This document shows, one piece after another, positions 23,901-38,900 of a DNA stretch of 60,000 bases (position 1 is the first letter of the stretch; every line of letters starts with the position of its first letter). The stretch lies in NCBI RefSeq assembly GCF_037975245.1, contig NC_092564.1, positions 8,345,984 to 8,405,983 of the forward strand. The letters run 5' to 3'. The notes beneath the pieces were generated by a model. That model was not told the DNA's origin and did no database searches. It was given only the letters and a program-made list of their open reading frames with translations. The position numbers and the translations under genes were made by a program. The stretch comes from Apostichopus japonicus (taxonomy: Eukaryota; Echinodermata; Holothuroidea; Aspidochirotida; Stichopodidae).

Positions 23901-26900
23901 TCAGCAGGTGAAGCGGCTAGTACTGAAATTAAACATGCAGTCAGTAACCAAATGGGCCCCCTGTACGGTTAGTTTCCGAGAGTGCCCCAGCGCTATATCA
24001 TCGGGGACTGTTCATACTGTCAATACGAGTACTTTGAAGCATGATACGGGAGGACAGTTCCCAGAGGTTATTAGCATTAGTAAACTGTCCCAACAGGCGT
24101 GGTTCTGGGATATATCCACATTTAGTGATCCCACAATCTTAAGCCTGTAAATTACAACATAGGAGGGCATATATTCTGCTCAATTGCACTGGTTGAACTC
24201 CCTATTATGCGTACGACAATTCTGATTTACTGCAAATGCTGATGTACCTTGCCTGTTATACCTTACAGGCCCTTACCATTAACAGTGTCAGCACGAATAA
24301 ATCTAGATATGGCAGTAATGTCATTAGAGTGTTATGAAATTATCATGAGACAGTTGTACTTACGAATGCTCCAACCATGCCAAGAGGGCCAGTATCACCT
24401 GTTGCACCTTGATCACCACGGTACCCTTTAGGTCCCTGGACACCTGGAGCACCAACACGTCCATTTTGACCCTAATCAGACAAACACACACACACACAAA
24501 AAAAAAAGAGGAAAAAGAAAATTAATTTGAATTTCCAAAATATGCATTTCTAACTAGTAGAGAGATTAATCTTGCTATCAGTCAGTATATTTAAAAACTT
24601 GACAACATTGAATTTCTAAAAAGGTTAATTTTGCCACAATTCATATTCAAAATTCCACAACTGTTATATATTTTGAAGAGAAGTAGAGAGATGACTCACT
24701 GAGGATCCATCGATACCATTAGGTCCAGGTGGTCCTGCAGGTCCTGATGAACCAGGTGGTCCATCTTCACCAGTAGCTCCATCAAGACCAACTTCACCAT
24801 CATCACCCTGTTGGCATCACAGAGAGAACAAACAATCAGCAATCCAAATTAAAATTGAGTGATGAAGAGTAATGATAACAACACATGGTTCAAATCAAAT
24901 TTTCACATATATCTAAATTTACTATTGGGCAGTGAGATACAAGTGAGTAACTGGAAATCCACAAATACTGCTCATTTTTGCTTGATCATAAATGCTATAC
25001 AAAACTTTCTCTTTTTAATACTTTCAATAAATAAAAAAATAAATAAAAAAATTAAAAATTCAATAAATACATAATCCTGAAATTTATCAACCTCAAAGAT
25101 AGCCCCATCCATTGCCAAAGCATAAACTCTTGATCGGCTTGGAAAATCAATTGTTCCAAAACTGGTGACTTACCCTGCGTCCTTGAGCTCCAGTCAAGCC
25201 CATGGGTCCTGGTGGTCCCATAGTAGCCTTTTAAAGAAACGGAAGAAAAGATATGATCATCTTTGGAAGGCTGCTTTGTCAACGGTTTATCAGGATATCA
25301 CAAGAAATCAAAATCATCAGCATTTCCACCCAAGAACCACCCCCCCCTCCTTCTACATACAAAATCTCAGTTTGATAGGTTACTTCTCTTTAATAGCTAC
25401 ATCATCATGCAAGAGAACTTCAAACGTTTTTTGGAAAAGACTGAAGACCTACTCCAATTCCTTGTGGTCCACTGTTTCCTCGAAGACCCATGGGTCCAGT
25501 TGGTCCCTGAAAAAGACAAAAAAAAAACGAATCCTTTTCAGAAACAGCAAAGGCACGAGACTACGAAGAAAAGACAAACTTACACCCATTCGATAAGCTC
25601 AGACCATTCTGATCTGACAAAAGACTGCTCAAGAATGACCACAAATTGGTTTATGTTGAAATTGAACAAACAAAAAATGTTACCCTACTTTCATTTCAAT
25701 CAATTTATGTTTGTAATGTGAACTACCTCCACCTTGACTACCCTCTTAACTTACTGTAACCATTTCCCCCCCAAGAAAATGTTAAAATTAAACTAATTTT
25801 CTCCTTGTAAATTCAGTCAAGTGTTCGAAAAGACAAAATTTCATGTGAAGAATTTTTTTTTAAATAATCTGGGACGACCCTCTTATGACTCCGCCTGTGA
25901 TCAAATTCTTCAACAGTTACAAAACTACCATTTATAGAATTATTGTGTTTTAGTTACCATACGTCCACTACGGCCCTCATCTCCGCCAGCTCCCCTGTCT
26001 CCTGGGGCACCAGGGGGTCCTGCGCGGCCACGAGAACCCTGGGGTCCAGCTGGGCCTTGGTATCCCTGTCAATGCAAGACAACAAAGACTTCCTTTAATA
26101 CCATGCAGTTGAATTTGTAAAACAAAGAGAACCCACAAAGTACATTGAAAGATCTACATTCTTCTGAACCCTTGGGGTTTGGGTATCCCCAACCAATTCC
26201 CTGATACCGTGAATACTGACTCGAGTAAATTGTGAATTAAATGCTCTCTTTCGACTGGCAACTGGGCCATCATGAAAGAAGTTTCTTCATATTGCATGTT
26301 CCAAATGACCGTTTGCCATCTACAGATATGATACAACCACCATAGCCTGATGAACTAGAGTAGTAGGTATATATTATGTAAGCCACTTCCTATTCCAATG
26401 AACTAGAATAGTAGGTACATATTATGTAAGCCACTTAGAAGAAAACAATTTATACATATATGTCAGCACAGCAACTGCACATACTTGGTTATTACAATTA
26501 AACTAAATCAGCCTTCACTGGTATGTGACAACACTGGTCTTGAATTACACATTACAGTTTTAAGATCCTAAGTGTAGACTTTGATAAATATCTCTTACCT
26601 TGTTTCCAATTGATCCTGGAGGTCCAGCATCACCATCAATACCAGCTGGGCCCTATTAACAGACAACGTAAAGTGAGTAAAACAGCAATGTAGCATTTGG
26701 TATCATAACAGCAACATTGTATTAAACCTGTTTTAACCAATGCCATGTCCCATGTTGTTCACTATAGCTGATATATACCACTCATAGAAATCCATTGTAA
26801 TTATGCAACTACTATACTAAACACACTAACAAGAACAGATAACACCACCACACCCATTCAGGCTCAAAAGCAAAAGATCAAATCGGCCAAATCGATCAAA

Positions 26901-29900
26901 TATCGCTGAAATCACTCACATTCATGTCAACTCACACTTCTAATGATAATACAACATTTACTGCAATAACATGATACTATTGAAGGATAATTTTAATCAG
27001 AACTGCTCATAACATGTTGTGCATGATAGTAAATGAAGCCCCAACTTCCCTTCCCCCTCTCCTTTCAACCCCTTTGATACATGGCTATGTTGACTTACGG
27101 GTTCACCAGTTTGACCTTGGAATCCAATAGCACCTTGGGCACCTTGAGGACCCTATAAATGATTATAAAAGAGAAGTTTGGATTAAAACTTTCATGTGAT
27201 CAACAAAAGGTTACATTAACATACTAAACCTTGCAGAGAGACAATTTCCAGTAGATTAAACCACCTACCATATTTCATCATTATTCCCATTATCCCCTAC
27301 TCCTTCATCCCCCCCCCCCCCCCCTATCCCTATTCCTCCATTTCTGATTTTACCACGACTAATGAATATTCTGGTTTAAGGCATTGCATTTAAATGAATA
27401 AGATGTTGGGTGCTATTAAACTGAATATACACAAATGCTGAACTGTTCATTGTTCCACACATACACTTTAGAAAAGACTGATCCAACTGCAACAGATACA
27501 AGCCTCCAGTGAAGCCTAGTCATTGGCAATATGCTCTGAACACATTCAGGCGAACTTTAAACGTTGCTCATAGCCCAAGGGTCAAATAAATCAACCAACT
27601 TTAGGATAATTAAATTTCCACACTTGTTTTTTTTAAATCATACAAAGAGATATCACCGAACCTCCTTAACAAAATGTTGTTAAACATGATCTAACTTGGA
27701 TAAAATAGTTTCCAACACAACAGAGCAGTAAAATTGAGATGCCAATGTATGATTATTACTAAATTTATGGGCTTAAAGCTATTCCAACAGGTAAATCACA
27801 GGCAAAAATCACATTCACATCAAACAGCAAGTATCAATTCATAGCTTAATTGTGTTGTACCTGTTTTCAAATGTGTTTGCTGAATGAAACTAAAGCAAGT
27901 TTTCCTTCAGCCCAAATCATTCTGCTTAGGAGGTGGCAACTTTTGTGTCAATTGTCCCCCTATGGAAACACAATTTCCGGTTCCCTTGTTGCCATAGCCT
28001 ACATCCTTACGTGTGATCCAAAATATACGTCCCGGATGAATGTGGTCAGATTTGGGTTTAACTTGTTTGTGACTTTATGGAATTGAACCAGCCAACATTT
28101 ATCAATTATTCTTGATTTTGGCCTTAGTTAATGGTTCACCTTCAAAGATCACTCTGTGAATCCACAAAGGTAATTTGAGAGATACATACATCCACAGTCC
28201 CCTGTCAAAATAATAAAGACTTACAATACCACCATCTTCTCCTGCATCACCACGAGCACCTTGAGCACCTTGAGGACCCTGTTAGAAAAAGACAGAAACA
28301 AGTAGGTTAGAAAACAGATCTGCTTGCACCGAAAATAAAATTACCCTCATAGCATATTTTCCTGCCCTACGCTGATGGGGCACACGTCCAACCCGACCCT
28401 ATATGCCTAATCAGTCGAGTCCAAATATATGACATGCACCGTCTGAATAATTTTCAAGCCCACCTTGCCTACCTAACTTGATTTGCCCTTTATCTTCACA
28501 ATTTCACAATTGTTTTGACCTATATGACCACTCCGCTACAGAGTATCACGATCCTTAGAAGCCAGTTAGTTGCACAATTAAGATTCATTTTTTTTTACAC
28601 TACATTGATTCCACACAATGGATCCAAGCAGATGCAGCTGGAGGTTAGGTCTTGTGGTCAGCAGGGAGAACAGTCACAGGAATTAACTGTGACAGTCAGG
28701 CTGCCAGAGTATGTGATAAGAGAGGTACTGATGTCATCTAGCCTGGCTAACATTTGACCCAGATTTCTTAGGGGCAAAAACTTGTTATGTGGTATCAAAG
28801 CAAGCAAACACATCTGCCTTTCCTCCTCATTCACTGCCACCCCCCAGTCATTCACTGCCACCCCCCAGTCATTCACTGCCCCCTTCCAGTCATTCACTGC
28901 CCCCTCCCAGTCATTCACTGCCATCCCCAGTGATTCACTGCCATCCCGCAGTCATTCACTGCCACCCCCAGTCATTCACTGCCACCCCCAGTCATTCACT
29001 GCCCCCTCCCAGTCATTCACTGCCACCCCCAGTCATTCACTGCCATCCCCAGTCATTCACTGCCACCCCCAGTCATTCACTGCCACCCCAGTCATTCACT
29101 GCCATCCCCACCTCTGGTCTCTGTCACCATGATAACCAAGTGATGACTACACCAACTAAGAATCACACATAATTTGAACAATTGAGATGCAATTAAGAAA
29201 AGCATCTGATATTCTTCGGAGTATTAAAGTCAGCAATATGTTTTTACCTGGATTCCTGGTGCTCCATTGCGTCCAGCATTTCCTTCTGGGCCTTGGCTTC
29301 CCTGATCGCCCTGAGGTCCACGAGGTCCTCTTTCTCCAGCTTGACCATCAGGTCCCTATCAAGTAAAAACCACATGTTAAAGGAGGTGAAAAGGGCCAAG
29401 TAGAGTAGCTCATAGATCAAATTTGCAAATTTGCCTCTATAATTATCACTATTTATTTCCACATTGGCATGTGGATAATTGCTACCAGTTTGAAATGTAC
29501 TTTCATGCATGTTCCATTCCCCCCCTTCCCACCCTTGCCCTCTTTTTTTTCAATAATAGAATCAATGATACATTATAATTGACATCAAACCAGGTGTGTG
29601 TGCTCTCGCATCGGTTGGCTCTGGAAAGTGTTATCAAAGTTTCCCATGTACAAATTAGCAGCGTAGGATGCAAATCTCATCCCCAGAACTTTCCACAGGA
29701 TTTTGTAGAGAAAAGTATCCACCAACATAGCTAGAAGTATGTAACATAACTTGCAAGTTTCATTTTGAAAAAGAGTAAGAATTTGTAAATTCATTGATCA
29801 TAAAGAAATGTTGGGTATTTGAGACACCTTGAGTGGGTGGGGAAATGAAACCAGTCTTAACATTAAAACAATATTATAGTATATACTACTCACAGTAACA

Positions 29901-32900
29901 CCACGGGCACCCTGTTGTCCTTGTGGTCCATCGAGTCCAATGTCACCCTGTAGGGAAAAAGAGGACATATTGTAATGTTGACAAATCTTGGTTTCATGCT
30001 ATGCTCGACGATGGAACGTGATTGGTCAATACTTGTCCTACCCAGTGTATTTGGGTATCAATGCCATCATTAACACATTCAGGAATTAACCTATATTGAA
30101 CAACAACAACAGCATTAATATCTTCACTCAACTGCCCAAATTACTTACTGGCTCGACTGGATTTGTAACACTTACTTCTGTAAAATGTGTCTAGCGAGTT
30201 CATACCAAGGTTTCCTTTTTGTGCACTTCAATGGTAATAAAAATCACTGTTTAACTCTCTTTCACACTTTATCTATATTTGACCCTTTGTGTTCAACAAA
30301 AGGGAATTTAATTAATATTAAATTCTTTTTTGATTCTAGAATCTCCAGACCTGCAATGACAGTTGATCTTAGGAGGAAGGAGACACTTGAGATTGCATAT
30401 ACTGCCATCCTTACCTGACATGACATCTGATCAATTTAACTCTTTAATTTACTTTTAGACTCCCCTGCCCCCCCTCCCCTCCCCCTCCCTGTTATTCACT
30501 GTTTTGATCAAATCCTAATTATCAAGAGAAGACTTCCATCCATAATGTTTTACTCACAGTTTCACCAGTTTGACCTGGAGCGCCATTGGGGCCTGGATCG
30601 CCGGAGTCACCCTGTAAGTGGAATGAAAAAAGAAAATGAAATTTTTCCAGATAGTTCCTCTGTACCTTCTTCCCATTGCCCTTATCACATGTTACACCTT
30701 GATCACTTTTAATGGAGCCAGCATTAACATACAATTATAGAGGTGGTTTTCACAATCGCCTTGTTTGCACTCCGAGTCAGCGACGGACGGAAAAGGAGGT
30801 GCAGTTAGCAGTACAAACGATATTTTGGGAACTTGCGCGATTAACGGCGAGCACTCACGTTCGCTATACATAACAAAAGCGAGCACTCACGTTCGCTATA
30901 CGTAACAATGAGCATTAGCTTCAAGAAGATAAGGCTTGGGACAAGGTTTAGAGGTAAGGTAAATCTGGGATATTACACATACTTGAGTTATATCACCGAT
31001 TTTTTCATCTATCCTTTTCGCAGAAATAAAAGTAGTGGACAAAAAAATATGACACTAATTTTTAAAAACTCACCTCATCACCCTGGATACCTGCAAGACC
31101 GGTCAGACCTACTGGTCCAGTTTGGCCCTTAAAAAGAAAGCAAGTTTCCACTTAAATCACATTTTACACAATGATGTAATTTCGTACATTACGGATGCCA
31201 AATAAGTCAAAGGCTGTTCTGACCATTCTGAAATATTCAAATTTCTTAGGCAGTCACTATTGGAAAGTAGTTAAGGGGAAGGAACAACATTCGAACAACT
31301 GACATGCAGTCCCTGTCTGACCACAGTTGACTTCCCTCCTTCAAAATGACACAGGAAAAAAAATTCCATTTTGCCAACATATAGAATCAAACACTGTAGA
31401 AATTCTTCTACTTTCGTATCCGGATGTTTGAAAGATTCCAAAATGAAGAAGCACAACATGTTGGGTAAATCTACTTGTAACATTAAAATGTTTAATCTTT
31501 TATGTAGGCATAAATATTTGAGGTTCTCTTTAACAATATCCAACTCTCCAATCTGTGACTTTACATTTCCATTTTATTTCATGATATTTTTGCTAGACTT
31601 GAGAGGAAAACTGAAAATTGAAAGAGACTGCAACTCAGCCCAGTTAACAGAAGTTGAAAGAGTTGCTATTGGTGTCAATGGTAAAATGAAACTCACAATT
31701 TCTCCCTGACGTCCTGCAGGACCTGGGGTACCATCGTTACCACGGGTACCCTAAGGAAGATGGAAGAGATTGCATTATTGTTAGCATTTTATTGGCAAGG
31801 TTAACAAATATCATGATCTGACATTACAATGTCAAATGAAGGAAGAACTATGACAACTTCATACTTTATTTTGTATTTACCACATGTTGACTGCCCTATT
31901 AATAGTTATTCAATAGCCCCACCTATGAGTAATTACAAATACCATGCATGAAACTGTTCTTTTACTTGGAGTGTCAACTAGTTTTACATTCATTTGTTTT
32001 CCCTGCATTTTATTTGACAGTGGGAGTGCTAGATATTTGCTGGATGATGTTTTACCATTAAAGCTATTAAGATAAAAGATGAATCTTTGCATATTAAATA
32101 CTGAATTGTACGTTAAAAACAGACGTGGGTAATCCATCATATGCTTAAAGAATATTTTACAACGATATCAATTTTGAGATGCACTGAAAACTTGACAAGA
32201 CTATGAAAATCGTGAATGATAGGGGGACATAAGTATGCGAGGCTAATATGACAGGATGACCCTGCAGGCTTGGGTAGATGAATTCAATGAATAATTAAAC
32301 AAATCATGGGTTATTACCTTGGAACCTGGTTCTCCAATAGCACCTTCTTCACCAGGTTGACCACTTGCTCCCTGTGGTACAAATCATAATTAATTTGAGA
32401 TCATAATGAACATTTCATTAGCAATTCAAATGTATCACAGGCTAATAAAATTAACATTTAACCATCAGATAACAATTAAAATACCACCAGTTTTACCAAC
32501 AACTAATACAACACTAGCGGCAATAATTGAAATGCAACGAGTTGCAACACTTAAAGGGTGTGAAGACTCGTGCAAAAAGAAACGTCTTATGCCGGTAATC
32601 TGACCTAGTTTCGAATGAGGTGAAACAGAAGTGTTAGACACCACCAATGAACCCAGAAAACACACACACAGCTTGCTACCGTCGGTAATTAGACACTATA
32701 GAGTGTACAGTCAGTTCGTACAGCTGCGGTCAATACCCACAGCACAGTGTACACACGATACAGTGATGGACATCTCAGGTCCAGCTAAAGATAACAAAGG
32801 TATCACGTTTCATTACTGTCTGCATTTTGTATCGACAAGAACAGAACGTCACTTGCAAGCAACAGAAAGTTAACTTTTTTCAATGCCTTTAAAGGCAAGA

Positions 32901-35900
32901 TGGATATGAGTGAAAGCAAATCATCAGGTCAGCTGAATGGTCAACTTACTGGTCGTCCTGCTGGTCCTAGAGCACCAATGCTGCCAGCAGAGCCTGGTGG
33001 ACCCTGTTATGAAGAAAGAAAAAAACAAGAACAAATATAAAACATCAAACTTCCCAATGTACGCTGTGTAATGTGCCATTGCTACAATAAAGGTGATATT
33101 TTGAGTATGCTTAGCAATGGATACATACTCAAATCTTCTATTCCAGGGCTGCGCCGTAATTTATCCAATTTGTTTGAATGACTATCTAATGTGGTTGTTC
33201 TGCTCTTTCAAATCCATTGTTATCTTCAAATCTTTATGAGAATATTTGAAAAGAAATTTGACATAACTTGTCAAAAAAAAAAGTGGAAGCAGGTTTGGGA
33301 CCATTCTTTGTATGACATGTTTTGTTGTTGTCACCACAGCCCTGTCTCTAGCAGCTACCATTTGGGATCTTCTTTAATCTTACAGCCTACTACCAACTTT
33401 ATAGTGAGTCATCCAGTACGCTATCAAATTGTTCAACTTTAAGTATTGCTTCTTTGTGTCTTTAAGTATTGCTTCTTTGTGTCTTTAAGTATTGCTTCTT
33501 TGTGTCTTTAAGTATTGCTTCTTTGTGTCTTTATGTATTGCTTCTTTGTGTCTTTAAGTATTGCTTCTTTGTGTCTTTAAGTATTGCTTCTTTGTGTCTT
33601 TAAGTATTGCTTCTTTGTGTTTTTAAGTATGCTTCTTTGTGTCTTTAAGTATTGCTTCATTGTGTCTTTAAGTATTGCTTCTTTGTGTTTTTAAGTATTG
33701 CTTCTTTGTGTCTTTAAGTATTGCTTCTTTGTGTCTTTAAGTATTGCTTCTTTGTGTCTTTAAGTATTGCTTCTTTGTGTCTTTAAGTATTGCTTCTTTG
33801 TGTCTTTAAGTATTGCTTCTTTGTGTCTTTAAGTATTGCTTCTTTGTCTTTATGTATTGCTTCTTTGTGTCTTTATGTATTGCTTCTTTGTGTCTTTAAG
33901 TATTGCTTCTTTGTGTCTTTATGTATTGCTTCTTTGTGTCTTTAAGTATTGCTTCTTTGTGTCTTTAAGTATTGCTTCTTTGTGTCTTTAAGTATAGCTT
34001 CTTTGTGTCTTTGATGTTCTTACCTGGTTACCATCTGCACCAGATTTTCCTGCAAGACCTGGTTCACCATCTACGCCAGTATCACCAATGGCACCAGCTG
34101 GGCCACGGCTACCACTTTCACCCTAGGAAAAGATAAAGTGTCTGAATCAATTACAATGTAACACATCTCAAAAAAACACAAATCTAGGTCATATTTTGGT
34201 CTTTTAAACATAAGATTACCAGTCAAGTACCAAAGGTACCAAGAGTCTTAAAGAGCAAGAACAAATTCACCCGGACAGAACAGTGTTGATTCCAGCTATG
34301 TCCCTAAGCAACCTCTTCTTCTCTTACACCCCTAAAGCCCGGGTCACATCTGCGCGATTCAACACGCAATTCAACTCGCAATACAATTGAAGGTTGAATC
34401 GCGTAGTTAGACAAGGGTATCAACTTGTTGCGCAATAAAAGTTGCGCCGTCGATTGGGTTGATTTGCAATAGAGCAATGTCCTAATCAGCGCAACTTCTC
34501 AGAAGCAACTTTTAATATTAGCTGGGAATTAAAAGTTTAGTCCAAAATGCAGAAGATCATTTTCTCATATTAATATTAGCTGCCATTTTGCAATTGTTTT
34601 CACAATCGATTCTGTAGTTGTTTGAACAGTCGCGCGTATGTGACCACAAAGTTGATTTCGAAGTTGAATTGAAAATCGCGTGATTTTAGTTGCGAGTTGA
34701 ATCGCGTGTTGAATCGCGCAGATGTGACCCGGGCTTAAGCCACACTCAGATATCATGCAACGTAAATACTTCTTTTCAATTCTTTAATACTATAATCATC
34801 CAGAATGTTGGATACGAATGTTTTGTGGAAGGTGACAAAGAGTTTTGTCATATAAATTCCATCCACGAGTGTTGAGATACTTTTTTTTCTTCAGGCTATC
34901 ACTTAGGTTACAAGAAAGGTGTCACTTACCACAGAACCACGGTTTCCTGGTACTCCTGGGCCTCCAGCTGCACCACGTTCACCACGGTTACCAGAGAAGC
35001 CTACTGCGCCTTGAGGTCCTGGGATACCCTGCAACAAGAAACATTTTTCATAGTAGATCTGTCCATAGACTTCTACAAATGGTTTTCTAGGCAGCTGTAT
35101 TTTAAAATATTCAAATACTAGCAACTAAATATCTGAACTATGAAAAATTTGTTTTTTTTTTCTTATTTTCAAGTATTGCCTTCATGAGAAGTCGAGGTAC
35201 ATTTACCACTCTAGAAGCTTGGAACGACATCGAAATTGTATATTGTTAAGCCGAAAATGTACCCCAACTCATAAGAAGGTTACTAAAGTGAGTGATATCA
35301 TCCTTGTAGTTGAAAATATTTTTCAGAATTACCCATCACACATCTAATGTTCTTATCAGAAAATCTCTAATTGTGTGGAATATATATAAGGCGATACTTG
35401 AGAGGCGGGGGAGGGGGGGGGTCTGCTGGCATTTTTGGCTTTCTCTGAGTCATTATCACATTATCATTTAAAGATTGGACTGATTTAAGAGTTCATTGTA
35501 CCTGAATGCCGACTGGTCCTGCACCTCCTGATTCGCCTTGGTCACCACGGATACCTGGCATGCCGTTTGCACCTTGTACACCTGGAGCTCCAACTTTGCC
35601 TGTCTCTCCCTAAAAAAGCAATACAATAATATCCAACAACTTGATTTGAGAGTATTCAATGCAATAACCATGAATGAAGAATGGCAGAATCCAAACTTAT
35701 ATCTTTCTATAACATCATTAATAGCTTATGTGAATTATTTAACTGTGTTTCTCACAAGAACAAATAACAACTCCATGAATGATACAGATTACAGGTTTAC
35801 TTGGGAAGTAAAACTGTTGCATCTGTAGATATCCTGTTCAAGTAACAAGCAGCATGAATGGTCTCTGACTATTCTCTTTGCACCCAGAAAATTGCTTTTA

Positions 35901-38900
35901 AGGTTTCACATGGTTTTCCATGACTGTTCATATGGAACTGGGCTTTTTGCTCTCACATTGGTATTCCATGACTGTTCATATGGAACTGGGTTTTTTGCTC
36001 TCACATGGTATTCCACGACTGTTCATATGGAACTGGGCTTTTTGCTCTCACATTGGTATTCCATGACTGTTCATATGGAACTGGGTTTTTTGCTCTCACA
36101 TGGTATTCCATGACTGTTCATATGGAACTGGGCTTTTTGCTCTCAAATGGATTTACATGACTGTTCATATGGAACTGGGTTTTTTGCTCTCACATGGTTT
36201 TCCATGACTGTTCATATGGAACTGGGCTTTTTGCTCTCACATGGTATTCCATGACTGTTCATATGGAACTGGGCTTTTTGCTCTCACATGGTATTCCATG
36301 ACTGTTCATATGGAACTGAGCTTTTTGCTCTCACATGGTATTCCATGACTGTTCATATGGAACTGGGTTTTTTGCTCTCACATGGTATTCCATGACTGTT
36401 CATATGGAACTGGGCTTTTTGCTCTCACATGGTATTCCATGACTGTTCATATGGAACTGGGTTTTTTGCTCTCAAATGGATTTACATGACTGTTCATATG
36501 GAACTGGGCTTTTTGCTCTCACATGGTTTTCCATGACTGTTTATATGGAACTGTGCCATGATTGTTCATATGGAACTGAGTTTTTTGCTCTCACATGGTT
36601 TTCCATGACTGTTCACATGGAGCTGCATGTCAAGTAATGTGAAACAAAGAGCACTTACTGGACCACCACGTGGACCTTGGTTTCCAGCTGGTCCTTGGCG
36701 TCCTTCAACACCCTGGGAAAGAAAGATAGATTGAATGATGATAGATGGCCACTACTGAACCAAATTATATAAAGCAATTTTTTGTTACCCAAAAATTCCT
36801 GACAATTTGTTTCTAAATAGTTTGTAGGCAAAACAGCTTCATATTTGAGGTTGATTGCTGGTATCTCCAAATCCAAGGTAACATTTAATGTTTCAGGCAC
36901 TGTGTCCAAATTAGGAGGCTGAAGGGGCTGTAGCATCTTGTAGATGGGCTGCATCCAATATAATCTTCAGTGTTGAGCAGTATCACACAATGGACACTGC
37001 TGGTCTGCTGAGATCTCTCACTGTAAGGGTTGTTACCTAATACCACAATTGGCTTTATTCTGACAATAAACCATAGCAGTTATCTTACAAATGGAAATCC
37101 AAAAGGAAAGTTTTCTCCACAATGGATCAAGTACAACAAATATCAGCTAATCAATATTTGTAATGACAAAATCAAAATATCCTTGCTATGCATGAAATTA
37201 TTTTCTTCCTCAAAATGTGACATTATGAGTCAATTTCAGCAAACCGATTTGAATGTACCACGTAGGGAAGAATGACTTACATCGATTCCTTTTTCTCCTG
37301 GGGCACCAGTTGCACCAGTATTGCCTATTTCACCCTTTGAACAAAAGAAAGGTCAAGTCAAGAATTTTAGTCATACACTACAAAGAGAGAATGGAAGATA
37401 TCAGATGAAGGGTCCACAGGTGTATGCTTTACTATAGCTTCTTTTTTTTTTTTTTTTACTTGGAGGTGGGCAGGGGTTTTGGAGGTGGACATGGGGAGGG
37501 GAGGGGATGGGCATGGGGGAGGGGGGTTAACCACAAGGAGAACCATCCATAAATGCACCCATATCAAGTTATCTAGATGGCAACTTGCCATTTTGAGGTG
37601 AGGTAGTCTGGGATAATCAAGTTTGTTCTTCATATTCCATTAAATATCTTTTCCTTTCTTTTCTTGAACAAACAAAGAACATGTCTTACCATCTCTCCGG
37701 TTTCGCCGGTGGCACCATCATAACCGTTTGGTCCCTTTCAAATGAGCAGAGAAGAAGAAACAAACATTACTCAACTAAAGATCACCAGCCTTTCAAGAAG
37801 CATCGGAATTATGTTGTAAGTATCAAAAACCTATGCATAGAGTCAATATGGTCACAGTGCCTCCCCCCCTCCCCTCCCCGCGACTAAAAGCAAAATTTGA
37901 ACGTCATGCATGAAATTGGGTGGGACCCTTTTTCTCACGTGAAGAAATAACTTTTGTGTGGTAATATAGGTATAATTGTGTTATTATTAGCTTCTCAGCA
38001 TTAAACAGTCTACCAACGAATGACTCAATTTATGAATATTCAAATATATCTTGCAAGATTAATCCTCTCACTTCCCTGATTAATTGGTTTTTATCCTTAA
38101 ACTACGACATACAGACTATCTACTAAACTTCACAGAAAAGCACTGACTAATGTAAACTGGTTTTGAGAGAGGGTCTTGGGAAAGTCCTTCCACTTGAGGA
38201 TGATAACACATACCTGTGGGCCCACTTTGCCGGGTGCACCATCGTCACCTGGGGATCCTGGTTCTCCGAGTTCACCGGGCCCTCCTGGGGGTCCCATCTG
38301 GCCATCAACACCCTACAATAACAAATGTCAAACCACAAATTATAATAAAAAGTAAAACTCATCGTAAACTGCATAAGTTTGGTAAACTGAACCTTCACCC
38401 CCACCCCTCTCCTCCCACCTCACTTCCTTCTCTCTGTAAAGTCTCTGTCCACTGTCCAGTATCAATAGTCCTAACCACGGCAGCTGTCTCATGCCTGTAC
38501 ATTCTTTCCTCCTTTAAAACATGCACAGATTGAACAAAACAGAAACTTGGCATCATAATGGTTTCCTCTATCACCAGCTATATTTTGATAAAATGACCAT
38601 ATTTCAGAGTTAGACAATTGACATTTTCTTTATATAAGTACATGTCCAACTTACTGCATCGCCATCTTCACCAGCACTACCTCTCTCTCCAGTAGCACCA
38701 CGATCACCCTGTGGGATGAAAAAAATATATATAAACAAAATAAAAGAGGTAACTCCATCAAATATATATTGAAAGGCAAATTAGATTGGTGAGGTAAACA
38801 GAGAGCAAAACAGGAAATGCAAACAATTGCCTTTTAATCCTGACTTTGATCAGTTTTTAAATATCAACATACAAAACTATACTAGAATTTCATCAGATCC

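Noticed and set aside
25453-25506. GPQGI as the vertebrate-type collagenase site
   Set aside because: Once the cross-link lysines are aligned, it lies about two triplets from the vertebrate site; the resemblance may be chance.
28782-29172. Proline/serine-rich repetitive proteins on the plus strand
   Set aside because: Both frames are translations of the 20-bp minisatellite inside a collagen intron.
33438-34012. Possible CRISPR-like array
   Set aside because: Units are directly adjacent with no unique spacers, in animal intron DNA; it is a minisatellite.
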